A stretch of DNA of 64,000 bases from contig JAIOYK010000029.1 of NCBI GenBank assembly GCA_021741145.1, forward strand, positions 1 to 64,000, given 5' to 3'. The notes beneath the pieces were generated by a model. That model was not told where the DNA came from and ran no database searches. It was given only the letters and a program-made list of their open reading frames with translations. Numbering within the stretch: the first letter of the stretch is position 1; the number at the start of each line of letters is the position of its first letter. Positions 44,056 to 51,802 of this stretch are shown piece by piece. This stretch comes from Rhodospirillum sp. (GTDB lineage Bacteria > Pseudomonadota > Alphaproteobacteria > Rhodospirillales > Rhodospirillaceae). The translations under genes were made by a program, and so were the position numbers.

Positions 44056-44088
44056 CCATGCCGCGATCCCGGGGCATGGCTTTTTATT
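44056..44088 (+). terminator. Rho-independent terminator after the candidate RNA
   Basis: CCATGCC (44056-44062) pairs with GGCATGG (44073-44079), followed by CTTTTTATTT. It lies 64 bases before the DUF2975 start, so it ends the candidate RNA or attenuates the following gene. Confidence 0.75.
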
Positions 44089-44152
44089 TGATTAAATGAG
44101 TATAAAGGAATAATAAATCATCGTGTAACGATAAATTTTTGGAGAAAAGATC

Positions 44153-44677
44153 ATGCCTCTCACCGTTCCCTCCCGCGTTCGCCGTATCTGTCATGTGATG
44201 AGCGTCGCCTGTGGGCTTGGCGCGCTGGCGCTTCCCTTGGCCGGGGCCTGGGGGGCGTGGAATTACCAGGATCTTGTCGGGTCGCCCCCGCCCGAAGGGA
44301 TGGCGCCTTCCCTGGTCTGGCAAGGGGTGGCGGCGGTCCTTCTGTCCTTACCGATGATCTGGGTCGGGGTTGGCTTGGTCCGATTGGCGGCCCTGTTCCG
44401 GGACCAAGCCAGGGGATTGGTCTTCACGGACGCGAACGCCGACCGGGTGCGGGTTTTCGGTTCCTGTTTGGTCCTCGGCGCGGTGTTGAACCCCGTCGTC
44501 CAGACCCTGGCCATCCTGGCCCTGACCCATGGGTTCCCCCCGGGCAGCCGCCTGATTCAAATCGGTTTGGGGTTGGATGACGCCGTTCTCGCGACGATTG
44601 GGGGCGGCATGGCCGTTCTTGGCTGGGTGATGGGAGAGGCCCGGCGCCTGTCCGAGGACTTGGAGGGGATCGTTTGA
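44153..44677 (+). CDS. DUF2975 membrane protein
   Basis: The 174-residue protein has four membrane helices (about 15-36, 55-78, 105-125, 140-160). It has the DUF2975 pattern, including the loop FRDQARGLVFTDANADRVRVFG. DUF2975 proteins are commonly coupled to a small Cro/CI-type regulator, as here; their function is unknown. The ATG has GGAGAAAAG just upstream and the leader is AT-rich. The stop overlaps the next ATG (ATGA), so the two are coupled. Confidence 0.85.
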   Translation: MPLTVPSRVRRICHVMSVACGLGALALPLAGAWGAWNYQDLVGSPPPEGMAPSLVWQGVAAVLLSLPMIWVGVGLVRLAALFRDQARGLVFTDANADRVRVFGSCLVLGAVLNPVVQTLAILALTHGFPPGSRLIQIGLGLDDAVLATIGGGMAVLGWVMGEARRLSEDLEGIV

Positions 44678-44913
44678 TGCCGGACTTGGACGAGGGCCAG
44701 GGCGGAGGGCGCGTCATCCTGCGTCTGGACGTGATGATGGCGCGGCGCAAGGTGCGGGGACGGGACTTGGCCGAACGGGTTGGGATCACCGAACAGAATC
44801 TCTCCCTTTTGAAATCGGGAAAGGTGAAGGGAGTCCGATTCGAGACCCTTGCCAAATTGTGTCAAGCCCTGGACTGTCAACCGGGCGATTTGTTGGAATT
44901 CGAAGCGGAATAG
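44674..44913 (+). CDS. Small Xre/Cro-CI helix-turn-helix regulator (YozG-like)
   Basis: The 79-residue protein is a single helix-turn-helix domain: VMMARRKVRGRDLAERVGIT is helices 1-2, and EQNLSLLKSGKVKGVRFETL the recognition region. LCQALDCQPGDLLEFEAE is the usual C-terminal signature of the YozG/Cro-CI group. It overlaps the DUF2975 gene by four bases. The pair probably regulates itself or a membrane stress response; no partner site can be named. Confidence 0.88.
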   Translation: MMPDLDEGQGGGRVILRLDVMMARRKVRGRDLAERVGITEQNLSLLKSGKVKGVRFETLAKLCQALDCQPGDLLEFEAE

Positions 44914-45020
44914 GGGGGATTTCAATCCGAACGGTCTCTCTCTCTTGCCCCAAGGGGCGGAGGGCGCTATATCGCCGGTTCATCTGTTCCTAGCCTGGAA
45001 GCCCCCGGAGAAGAACCCCC

Positions 45021-45350
45021 ATGCCCAAGGTCATTTTCATCGCCGCCGATGGTTCCCGTCAGGACGTGGAGGTCGCCTCCGGATTGTCCGTCCTGGAAGC
45101 CGCCCATGCCAATGGGGTGGACTTGGAAGGCGCCTGCGAGGGCTCTCTGGCCTGCTCGACCTGCCATGTGGTGGTCGAGGCCGATTGGTACGACAAATTG
45201 CCCGAGGCGACGGAGGAGGAAGAGGATATGCTCGACATGGCCTTTGGCCTGACCCGGACCTCTCGGCTGGGTTGCCAGTTGATCATGACCGATGATTTGG
45301 ATGGCCTGACCCTGCGCCTGCCGACGGAAAGCCGGGACAGCCGGGACTGA
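45021..45350 (+). CDS. [2Fe-2S] ferredoxin, adrenodoxin/Isc type
   Basis: The 109-residue protein carries a plant/vertebrate-type [2Fe-2S] cluster. The ligand motif is C-x5-C-x2-C in [17 protein letters not shown] with the fourth Cys in RLGCQLIM. The stretch [14 protein letters not shown] and the ending [22 protein letters not shown] mark the adrenodoxin/Isc ferredoxin group, which donates electrons in Fe-S assembly or to monooxygenases. The ATG has GGAGAAGAA upstream. It stands near iscR-iscS but is separated by the DUF2975/Xre pair. Confidence 0.93.
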   Translation: MPKVIFIAADGSRQDVEVASGLSVLEAAHANGVDLEGACEGSLACSTCHVVVEADWYDKLPEATEEEEDMLDMAFGLTRTSRLGCQLIMTDDLDGLTLRLPTESRDSRD

Positions 45351-45398
45351 TCCAAGGGGATCAACCGAGACGGCATTGATCGGAACGGAGACCGCGCC

Positions 45399-46097
45399 AT
45401 GAAACGCTATCCAGGAGACGCCGTTCCCGGATTGGCCCCCGCCAACAGTCTGTTCGCCCGGTTGCGAACGGCCTGCCGGGGGGAGTGGGACGGATACGTA
45501 TTCCATCCCTTTATCCAGCGCCTGGGCGATGGCTCCTTGCGGGAGGAGTGCTTCCGCCACTATCTGGGACAGGATTATCTGTTCCTGATCCACTTCGCCC
45601 GGGCCTATGCCTTGGCCGCCTACAAGGCCGAGGATCTGGACAACCTGCGGGCCGCGGGCATGGGGATGGCGGCGATCCTGGACGAGATGGGCCTGCATGT
45701 GAAGCTCTGTCAGGGCTGGGGTCTGAGCGCCAAGGAGCTGGAGGCCCTGCCCGAGGCCAAGGCGACCATGGCCTATACCCGCTATGTGCTCGAGAAGGGC
45801 CTGTCCGGTGACTTGTTGGACCTGCATGTGGCGCTGGCGCCTTGCGTCGTGGGGTACGCCGAGATCGGCTTGGCGCTGAAGGACAAGGGGACGAACGATC
45901 ACCCCTATGGCCAATGGATCCGGGAATACGCCGGAGAGAGCTATCAGGAGGTGGCACGAACCGCCGTTGAGACCCTGGACCGCCTGCTGACAGAGCGGGG
46001 TGGTCCTGGTCGCATGGAGTCCCTGATCCGCACGTTCCGTCAGGCGACGGTTCTGGAGGCTGACTTCTGGCGCATGGGGCTGGAGTTGCTCGACTAA
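45399..46097 (+). CDS. tenA: TenA-family thiaminase II/aminopyrimidine aminohydrolase
   Basis: This 232-residue helical enzyme hydrolyses aminomethylpyrimidines to salvage the thiamine pyrimidine. Family marks are FHPFIQRLGDGSLREECFRHYLGQDYLFL near the N terminus (split here over more than one helix), then the catalytic Cys in ALAPCVVGYAEIG. The residue pair YAGESYQEVARTAVETLD follows near the C terminus. Length is normal. It lies 48 bases after the ferredoxin gene; no thi genes are beside it. Three hairpins follow. Confidence 0.92.
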   Translation: MKRYPGDAVPGLAPANSLFARLRTACRGEWDGYVFHPFIQRLGDGSLREECFRHYLGQDYLFLIHFARAYALAAYKAEDLDNLRAAGMGMAAILDEMGLHVKLCQGWGLSAKELEALPEAKATMAYTRYVLEKGLSGDLLDLHVALAPCVVGYAEIGLALKDKGTNDHPYGQWIREYAGESYQEVARTAVETLDRLLTERGGPGRMESLIRTFRQATVLEADFWRMGLELLD

Positions 46098-46100
46098 CGT

Positions 46101-46166
46101 GGGGGCGATCGCCCCCGGTCCCCCATTTGGGAGGAGACCTCCCAAGCCCCCCTCCTTTCGAGGGGG
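46101..46166. repeat. Three hairpins between tenA and mnmA
   Basis: Three perfect inverted repeats in a row: GGGGGCGATCGCCCCC (46101-46116), TTGGGAGG-AGA-CCTCCCAA (46127-46145) and CCCCCTC-CTTTC-GAGGGGG (46148-46166). This packing of GC-rich hairpins in a short intergenic space resembles REP-like elements, and it may also act as the tenA terminator. Confidence 0.65.
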
Positions 46167-46240
46167 TCGGGGAGACTTGGCCGCCTCGAATGGGTCTGGG
46201 CGAGTGTCCAGCTTGCCGAAGGCCAAAAAGGATAGAAGCC

Positions 46241-47350
46241 ATGATGACTGAAGGCCCGGTGGTCGTCGCCATGTCCGGCGGCGTGGACAGCTCCGTAACG
46301 GCGGCCCTGTTGAAAGAGCAGGGCCACGAGGTGGTTGGCCTGACCATGCGCCTGTACGACCACGGCAAGCCCTTGGGAGCGGGGGCGCGAACCTGCTGCG
46401 CCGGCCAGGACATCCACGACGCCAAACGGGTGGCCGCCCGCCTGGGCATTCCCCATTACGTCCTGGATTACGAAAGCCGTTTTCAGGAGGACGTGATGGC
46501 GCCCTTCGCGGAGTCCTACGCACGGGGGGAGACGCCGATCCCCTGTGTCCTCTGCAATCAGACGGTTAAATTCCGGGATCTTCTGGGGGCGGCGCTCGAC
46601 TTGGGGGGCTCGGCGCTGGCGACCGGGCATTATGTTCAACGCCTGGACGGCCCGGAGGGTCCGGAGTTGCACCGGGGCGTGGATCCCAACCGGGACCAGA
46701 GTTATTTTCTTTTCGCCACGACCAAGGGGCAACTCGGTCAATTGCTGTTTCCCCTGGGGGCCATGGCCAACAAGGACGAGACCCGGGCCATTGCCCGTCG
46801 CCTGGGCTTGGCGGTGAGTGATAAGCCCGATAGTCAAGACATCTGCTTCGTGCCCGATGGGGACTATGCCTCGGTGGTGGAGAAGCTGCGTCCGGGGGCG
46901 GTCGATCCGGGGGATATTGTCGACCTGGAGGGCAAGGTCCTGGGGCGTCATGGTGGGTTGATCCACTATACGGTGGGCCAGCGGCGGGGCTTGGGCATTG
47001 GTGGGGCGGGAGATCCCCTTTACGTGGTGCGCCTTGAACCCGAAACCCATCGGTTGGTGGTGGGTCCCCGCGCGGCGCTGGGACGGACGATCCTCACGGT
47101 TCATGGGGTGAACTGGCTGGCCGCGGGCGATGGCCCAGCGCTGGACGGGACGCCGGCGGAGATCAAGATTCGCCATGCGGCGCCGCCCGTGTCGGGGCGG
47201 GTTTTCCCGGATCCGCGGCAGGGTTGGGCGCGGGTGACGCTTGATGGTCCGGCTTACGGCGTGGCGCCGGGGCAGGCCGCGGTTTTCTATGGCGAGGATG
47301 GCTCCGGGCAGGTTTTGGGCGGGGGCTGGATCAGCCGGGAGGTACCGTGA
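46241..47350 (+). CDS. mnmA: tRNA-specific 2-thiouridylase MnmA
   Basis: The 369-residue enzyme thiolates U34 in the anticodon wobble position of Glu, Gln and Lys tRNAs. The ATP-PPi loop is VVAMSGGVDSSVTAALL. The catalytic cysteines are in PCVLCNQTVKF and SQDICFVPDG. HYTVGQRRGLGIGG and TGHYVQRL are conserved. The start MMTEGP at 46241 is favoured over the longer frame, which runs through the three intergenic hairpins. It lies 100 bases before tRNA-Met, which has its own promoter. Confidence 0.95.
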   Translation: MMTEGPVVVAMSGGVDSSVTAALLKEQGHEVVGLTMRLYDHGKPLGAGARTCCAGQDIHDAKRVAARLGIPHYVLDYESRFQEDVMAPFAESYARGETPIPCVLCNQTVKFRDLLGAALDLGGSALATGHYVQRLDGPEGPELHRGVDPNRDQSYFLFATTKGQLGQLLFPLGAMANKDETRAIARRLGLAVSDKPDSQDICFVPDGDYASVVEKLRPGAVDPGDIVDLEGKVLGRHGGLIHYTVGQRRGLGIGGAGDPLYVVRLEPETHRLVVGPRAALGRTILTVHGVNWLAAGDGPALDGTPAEIKIRHAAPPVSGRVFPDPRQGWARVTLDGPAYGVAPGQAAVFYGEDGSGQVLGGGWISREVP

Positions 47351-47381
47351 GGGGAAAGTTCGAAAGGGGTGTTTGATGTGC

Positions 47382-47410
47382 TTGACAAGGTCGGACGACC
47401 CCTTTAAATA
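47382..47410 (+). promoter_or_regulatory. Sigma-70-like promoter of tRNA-Met
   Basis: TTGACA (47382-47387), 17 bases, then TAAATA (47405-47410). The -35 box is a perfect consensus and the spacing is ideal. The tRNA starts about 42 bases after the -10 box. Confidence 0.75.
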
Positions 47411-47451
47411 CGCGGCTCCAACGCGGTGGGAACGCCGAGGGTTGGAACGAT

Positions 47452-47528
47452 GGCGGAGTAGCTCAGCTGGTTAGAGCAGCGGAATCATAATCCGCGTGTC
47501 GGGGGTTCGAGTCCCTCCTCCGCTACCA
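47452..47528 (+). tRNA. tRNA-Met (CAU anticodon, elongator)
   Basis: A 77-base cloverleaf with encoded CCA. The acceptor pairs GGCGGAG with CTCCGCT (first pair G/U), the D arm contains AGCTCAGCTGGTTAGAGC, and the anticodon stem-loop is GCGGAATCATAATCCGC with CAT at 47486-47488. The T arm is GGGGGTTCGAGTCCC. The G/U end pair and lack of the GGG/CCC anticodon stem exclude the initiator form; tRNA-Ile(CAU) is the other possibility, but the body matches alphaproteobacterial elongator tRNA-Met. Confidence 0.95.
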
Positions 47529-47547
47529 AAATAGAGCAATGAAATCA

Positions 47548-47578
47548 ACGCCTTACCCCTCGGGTAGGGCGTTTTTTT
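47548..47578 (+). terminator. Terminator after tRNA-Met
   Basis: ACGCCTTACCC (47548-47558) pairs with GGGTAGGGCGT (47562-47572), with one T/G wobble, a 3-base loop and a T run to 47578. It lies 20 bases after the tRNA. Confidence 0.88.
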
Positions 47579-47649
47579 GTGCCGACGCCTGGCTCAGGTC
47601 CATGACATTGATAGACGTGACACCCCTGGTTGGAACCGCGCGGTGGCTG

Positions 47650-48108
47650 AATGACGCCAATCCCGGATATGGTTGCCCACCAGAGGCTTGGGCAAGGGGT
47701 TCTTCTTGACCTTGTACATGGATTGGCCAGCGCTACATTCACAAGCTGCTGGATGGTGTCGCGGTGTTCTGGGAAGAAGGCGATGCCGATGCTGGCTCCG
47801 ACCTTGCCCCTGTTCCGCGCCGCATCACGGAAGTGGGCGGTGAATCCGTTGGTTCCCTTGGACAGGGGGGCCATGTCGATTGATGTATAGGCTTCCGTGG
47901 TCGCGGGATTTTCCACCTAGGGCGTCCCAGCCAGGGTAAAGCTGGTCACCAGAACGGCGCGATGGATCATGAACAGGGCCTTCGGTTTGCCGTTCGGATA
48001 AGTGGTCCAGGGATCGATGCTCAGGTGGTTCTTGGCCGCCAGATCAGCGGTGAAATTGACTGTCAAGGACAGGGAAACCGGGGATGCCGAAGTGGAAGGA
48101 AAGGCCAA
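47650..48108 (-). pseudogene. Decayed diguanylate cyclase (GGDEF) remnant, possibly Cache-GGDEF
   Basis: The minus strand carries the end of a GGDEF domain: KVGASIGIAFFPEHRDTIQQL is read in one frame, and the expected MYKVKKNPLPKPL continues in the next frame. A frameshift or deletion therefore lies about 47725-47745. The normal stretch of about ten residues between the two (an ADxAMY-like helix) is damaged. Upstream, 47917-48108 reads LTVNFTADLAAKNHLSIDPW and ALFMIHRAVLVTSFTLAG before a stop, which could be a worn periplasmic sensor part. No GGDEF active-site motif remains. The surrounding 47.58-48.3 kb has no intact gene. Confidence 0.6.
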
Positions 48109-48309
48109 CCCTCTCTATGACCTGCAATGTCCTAATCCCAAGGGGCTTGGGTCGAACCCCATGCACCTTGTATCGCGTTCAAACGCCACGCGGGCTTTAT
48201 GTGCCATAAGGCGCGGCGGCTGGTCAGCCGCTTCCAGCCCGCGATGAGTCAAGCTCATCACAGGATGGTATAAGTCCCCGCCGACGTCAGTTCCGATGAA
48301 CGCGGATAA

Positions 48310-49320
48310 TCAGACGGTCACCCCAATCGGGGGAACCGCGATGTGGATCGGGTAGTCGTCCAGGGTTACGGTCGCGGGCAAATGGGCGATCACGTCCCCA
48401 TCGCCCTGGACGGGGTCGCCAGGACGGCCCGCGATCTCCACGCGTTGGGCTTCCATATGCTGGACAAGGCGCAATCGGGTCAGGAGACCCAGGGGCAGGG
48501 CCGCGGTGTACCCCGCCATGGCCAGCCGTCCGGCGCGGGGGAAGAGGGTCACTTGGAAACGGGGGACCAACAGGTCGGCCTCGGGTGCCAGGATGAAGCG
48601 GCCCCCATACCGTCGCCCCCGTTGGATCACAAGGGTCGCGGCCACAACGGTGCGACCATCCACCCGCGCTTCCAGGGGGGGGCAAGGGTAGAGGGCGAGT
48701 TGGCGGACCGCTTCCAGGGCGTAAGCCAGCTTGCCCAGCCGCCGTTTGACCGGGCGGCGCACGCCTTGGACCACATGGGCGTCGAACCCGGCTCCCGCCA
48801 TCATCATGAAGCGACGGTCGTTCACGACCCCTGGGTAGACGGTTACCCGGCGTCCACAGGTCAGGTCGCGGACGATGGCGTCCGGATCCAGACCAAGACC
48901 CAACTCGTGGGCCAAGACATTGGCGGTTCCCAAGGGAATGAGGCCAAGGGCTGGGGAGTCGGGCGTGAAGCCATTGATGGTATCGTTGATCGTTCCGTCG
49001 CCCCCGGCCACCACCACCAGATCGAATCTCGCGCGATCCGCCGCTCCGGCGATACGTCCGGCGTCACCCGCTGCTTGGGTCTGTCGGACGACCAGGGGGC
49101 ATCCCGCGGCCTCGAGGCCATCCAGAACATCGCGGAAACGCGCCTCCCGCCGCGCCGCGGCGCGTTGGTTATGGATGATCAACAGACGGGGTGGGGCGGC
49201 GGGGGTTCCAGACTGGGGCGCATCCGACTGGGGCGCATTCGGGGAGAGGGCCTTGGGATGATCGAGCCGGAGTGTTTCATCCGTGCGCCGTTCAAGGGAA
49301 GAAGCGGAAATGATCACCAC
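48310..49320 (-). CDS. YegS/diacylglycerol kinase-family lipid kinase
   Basis: The 336-residue protein has the DAGK catalytic fold. PRLLIIHNQRAAARREARF starts the core, VVVAGGDGTINDTINGF is the nucleotide-binding GGDGT motif, and ALGLIPLGTANVLAHELGL and MMAGAGFDAHVVQGVRR follow. The family phosphorylates diacylglycerol, sphingoid bases or other lipids; the exact substrate is not visible. The GTG at 49320 is favoured because AGGA lies upstream and the first GTG gives a compact N terminus. It neighbours glycosyltransferase, acyltransferase and desaturase genes, which supports a lipid role. Confidence 0.85.
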   Translation of the reverse strand: MVIISASSLERRTDETLRLDHPKALSPNAPQSDAPQSGTPAAPPRLLIIHNQRAAARREARFRDVLDGLEAAGCPLVVRQTQAAGDAGRIAGAADRARFDLVVVAGGDGTINDTINGFTPDSPALGLIPLGTANVLAHELGLGLDPDAIVRDLTCGRRVTVYPGVVNDRRFMMMAGAGFDAHVVQGVRRPVKRRLGKLAYALEAVRQLALYPCPPLEARVDGRTVVAATLVIQRGRRYGGRFILAPEADLLVPRFQVTLFPRAGRLAMAGYTAALPLGLLTRLRLVQHMEAQRVEIAGRPGDPVQGDGDVIAHLPATVTLDDYPIHIAVPPIGVTV

Positions 49321-49560
49321 GGCATTCCTGTGAAAAACGTGCAAAAATGGGGGTCTGAGTATGATCAACCTCTTGTGCGAACCCATTTTATACCATGGAA
49401 ATCGATTATACTGAAGTTATGGAATGGAAAATCCAGGTGGGCCCTTGACCAAGATTGTCTAGGTACTGGTCCGGTTCGGATGTGAGGCTGGGGCGTCCGC
49501 GGCTCTCCATGCTCTTCTCGCGCCCCCACCCCCCTTGATGGGGGGCGTGATTGGTTCGGC

Positions 49561-50754
49561 CTATGAGCCGCTCTTGCTGGTCTTTCTGGACCTGTCGTGC
49601 TTCAGGATCTCCTCAAGGATTCCCGGGATCTCGGCGGCGGCGGTGTTGGGGTGCGCGATCTTCCGGGGTGTCGGATCCGTGGGGAGACCGGCGAGCAAGG
49701 CATCCAAGGCTTGGCGGAACGCCGGGATCTTGGAGAAACATCGTCCCGCTCCGGACCGTTTCGCCCAATGCAGGACGGGCTTCTCCTGGGGGAGAGCCAT
49801 CGTCCGGTCAAGCAGGAGCGACAGGCCCAGGGCCAAGCCCTCGCTGACGCTGCCGGGTCCCGGCTTGCCGACCAGAATGTCGGAGACACCCAAGTATCGG
49901 GGCACCACATCGGTAAAGCCCACCACCTGGACGGGAAAGGGCCAATCCATCGCCGAGAATTCCGTCTCCAGTGCCTGATCACGGCCGCAGAGGAAGATGA
50001 CTTGGACGTCTGGCGGCGTGTCCCGCAGGGCGAGGCCGACCTCGCGCATGCGGCGGCCGCCCCCGGATCCGTAGAACAGGCAGACCACCGGTTTGTCCGG
50101 ATCCAGGCCCAAGGCCGTGCGTGCCGTGGACTGGTCAGCGGGGCGACCGGCCAGGAATGCGGGCTTGAGCAATAGGCCTTGGGTGCGATGGACGCGACCC
50201 GCCAGCCCGCGAACTCGAGTGGCGCGGTTGAAGGAGTCCTCGGTGCCGCAGATGGCGTGGTAGCCCCCACCGCCAGGGAACCACACATGGTGGCCGATTT
50301 CAGTCCAATCGGTAATGAGAACCACGCCACTCGTTGTTTCCCGTTGACCGCCCCGGGCGCGGTACTCGGCCAGGGCGTCCATGATTATACCATTGAGCAT
50401 GGGAAGGTCGGTCACCACCATATCGGGGTGGATTCGTTCAAAATAGTCGGTGAATATCTTGCGCCCGGGTCGCCGCGACAGACGGAAGTTGAACAGGACG
50501 ACCATGTAATAAAGCCAGCAGATCAGACCGGTGTGGCCATCGCGGAGAATCGTCTCGTTGTAGAAGGCCTCCGAACGGCGTCCGGTCAGGCGCCACAGAA
50601 GATCCAACTCGGGCATCAGCTCCACGTAGGGATTGATCAGGGTGACCCGGTAACCGCCCTTGGATTCCAGGGTTTCGCGCAGAGCCTGGGCCGCGGCCCT
50701 GTGGCCGCCACCGGCATCGGTGTAAATAACGACCACATGCTTGGGTTCGGCCAT
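49561..50754 (-). CDS. MGDG-synthase-like glycosyltransferase (GT28)
   Basis: The 397-residue protein resembles monogalactosyl/glucosyl-diacylglycerol synthases. The N-terminal domain has VVVIYTDAGGGHRAAAQAL, the membrane/acceptor-binding part HPDMVVTDLPMLNGI and VVLITDWTEIGHHVWF. The C-terminal domain has CLFYGSGGGRRMREVG and the nucleotide-sugar site VGKPGPGSVSEGLALGLSLLL. It would transfer a sugar from a UDP-sugar to a lipid at the inner face of the membrane. The ATG at 50754 diverges from the PlsC-like gene. Acceptor and sugar are inference. Confidence 0.85.
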   Translation of the reverse strand: MAEPKHVVVIYTDAGGGHRAAAQALRETLESKGGYRVTLINPYVELMPELDLLWRLTGRRSEAFYNETILRDGHTGLICWLYYMVVLFNFRLSRRPGRKIFTDYFERIHPDMVVTDLPMLNGIIMDALAEYRARGGQRETTSGVVLITDWTEIGHHVWFPGGGGYHAICGTEDSFNRATRVRGLAGRVHRTQGLLLKPAFLAGRPADQSTARTALGLDPDKPVVCLFYGSGGGRRMREVGLALRDTPPDVQVIFLCGRDQALETEFSAMDWPFPVQVVGFTDVVPRYLGVSDILVGKPGPGSVSEGLALGLSLLLDRTMALPQEKPVLHWAKRSGAGRCFSKIPAFRQALDALLAGLPTDPTPRKIAHPNTAAAEIPGILEEILKHDRSRKTSKSGS

Positions 50755-50928
50755 GGGGAAACTCCGGTTGTGGGCGCGGGATCGCCGAGCGACGAGATGA
50801 TGGGCCGCCGATAATAGGCATCAAGGGTCATCAAGGCTACCCATGGCCATGGCTCTCGGGTTAGATAGGGGGGGAACCGCGGACCTCCCGCCGAGGTTGG
50901 CGGAGGCGGCGCCGAAGGAGGGGATCCA

Positions 50929-51657
50929 TTGCCGCGTAGACTACTTCCAACACTTGGTTTTTACATGCAGGCCGCTATCATCATGGGACATGCGGCGTAC
51001 CGGGGCGTGCGTGGTCGTCTGGGCCATGCCGACCTGACGGCCGGGAGTGCCTGTCTGGTTCGCGCCTTGGAACGCATGGGTGTGCGTTTCGAGGTGACGG
51101 GTCTCGATGTCACGGAGGCGCACGGGGGTCCGGTGGTCTTCGTGTGCAACCACATGAGCGCCCTGGAGACCCAAGTCTTGCCTGGAATCATCGGCCATGA
51201 GCGTCCCCTGACCTTCGTGATCAAGGCGAGCCTGATGCGCTATCCGATCTTCCGGAGGGTACTGGGAGCCTTCGATCCAATCATTGTCAGCCGGACCGAT
51301 CCGCGCGCCGACCTGGCCCATGTCCTTCAGGAGGGGGGCCGCAAATTGGAAGCCGGAGTCTCGGTGATTATCTTTCCACAGGCCCATCGGTCCGATGGAT
51401 TCGTGGCGGAGGGTTTCGGGACATTGGGTATGCGCCTCGCCCGGCGGGCGGGTGTTCCCATGGTGCCCGTGGCGTTATCCACGAGAGCCTGGAGCCGGGG
51501 CCGATGGGTGGAGGATATGGGTTGGATTGATCCCGCCTTGCCCGTCCGCTTTTCCTTCGGCCCACCGATTCCCGTGGGAACCGACCCGGCCAAGGCCCAT
51601 CGGGACGTGGCTGATTATATCGCGGCGAGAATCGCCGAATGGGACGCAAGTCCCTGA
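50929..51657 (+). CDS. PlsC-like acyltransferase with variant motifs
   Basis: The 242-residue protein is a membrane-bound glycerophospholipid-type acyltransferase. A hydrophobic N-terminal stretch (about 12-25) precedes motif I VCNHMSALETQVL, where the usual H-x4-D reads H-x4-E. Motif III is IIFPQAHRSDGF instead of FPEGTRS, and VPMVPVAL is motif IV. These changes match a known variant subfamily (NHMS..ET / FPQ..RS), so the enzyme is probably active, with a different donor or acceptor. The TTG at 50929 has AAGGAGG seven bases upstream. It diverges from the glycosyltransferase gene and converges on the desaturase gene. Confidence 0.83.
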   Translation: MPRRLLPTLGFYMQAAIIMGHAAYRGVRGRLGHADLTAGSACLVRALERMGVRFEVTGLDVTEAHGGPVVFVCNHMSALETQVLPGIIGHERPLTFVIKASLMRYPIFRRVLGAFDPIIVSRTDPRADLAHVLQEGGRKLEAGVSVIIFPQAHRSDGFVAEGFGTLGMRLARRAGVPMVPVALSTRAWSRGRWVEDMGWIDPALPVRFSFGPPIPVGTDPAKAHRDVADYIAARIAEWDASP

Positions 51658-51704
51658 CCACCCGGAACCGGAAGCGGCACTCCCACGGTCCAATTCATGG
51701 AGCG

Positions 51705-51764
51705 GATGGGGTCCGGGGCCTCGCACCCCATCATCAAAAGGGGTCCGGGGCCTCGGACCCCATT
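51705..51764. terminator. Two hairpins with a repeated core, between convergent genes
   Basis: GATGGGGT/ACCCCATC (51705-51712 / 51725-51732) and GGGGTCCG/CGGACCCC (51740-51747 / 51754-51761) stand side by side and share the 16-base core GGGGTCCGGGGCCTCG (51708 and 51740). AAAA before and ATTT after the second give it terminator potential in both directions, between the PlsC-like and desaturase genes. Confidence 0.65.
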
Positions 51765-51802
51765 TGATCGCGATGTCGCGCTCCAGTGGAATTCGCCGTC
51801 CG

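Noticed and set aside
46101-46116. GCGATCGC as a cyanobacterial HIP1 signal
   Set aside because: One copy in a GC-rich hairpin is not evidence of HIP1; gene content is alphaproteobacterial.
47452-48300. Integrated mobile element at tRNA-Met
   Set aside because: No integrase, transposase or duplicated tRNA 3' end was seen downstream; only a decayed GGDEF gene is present.
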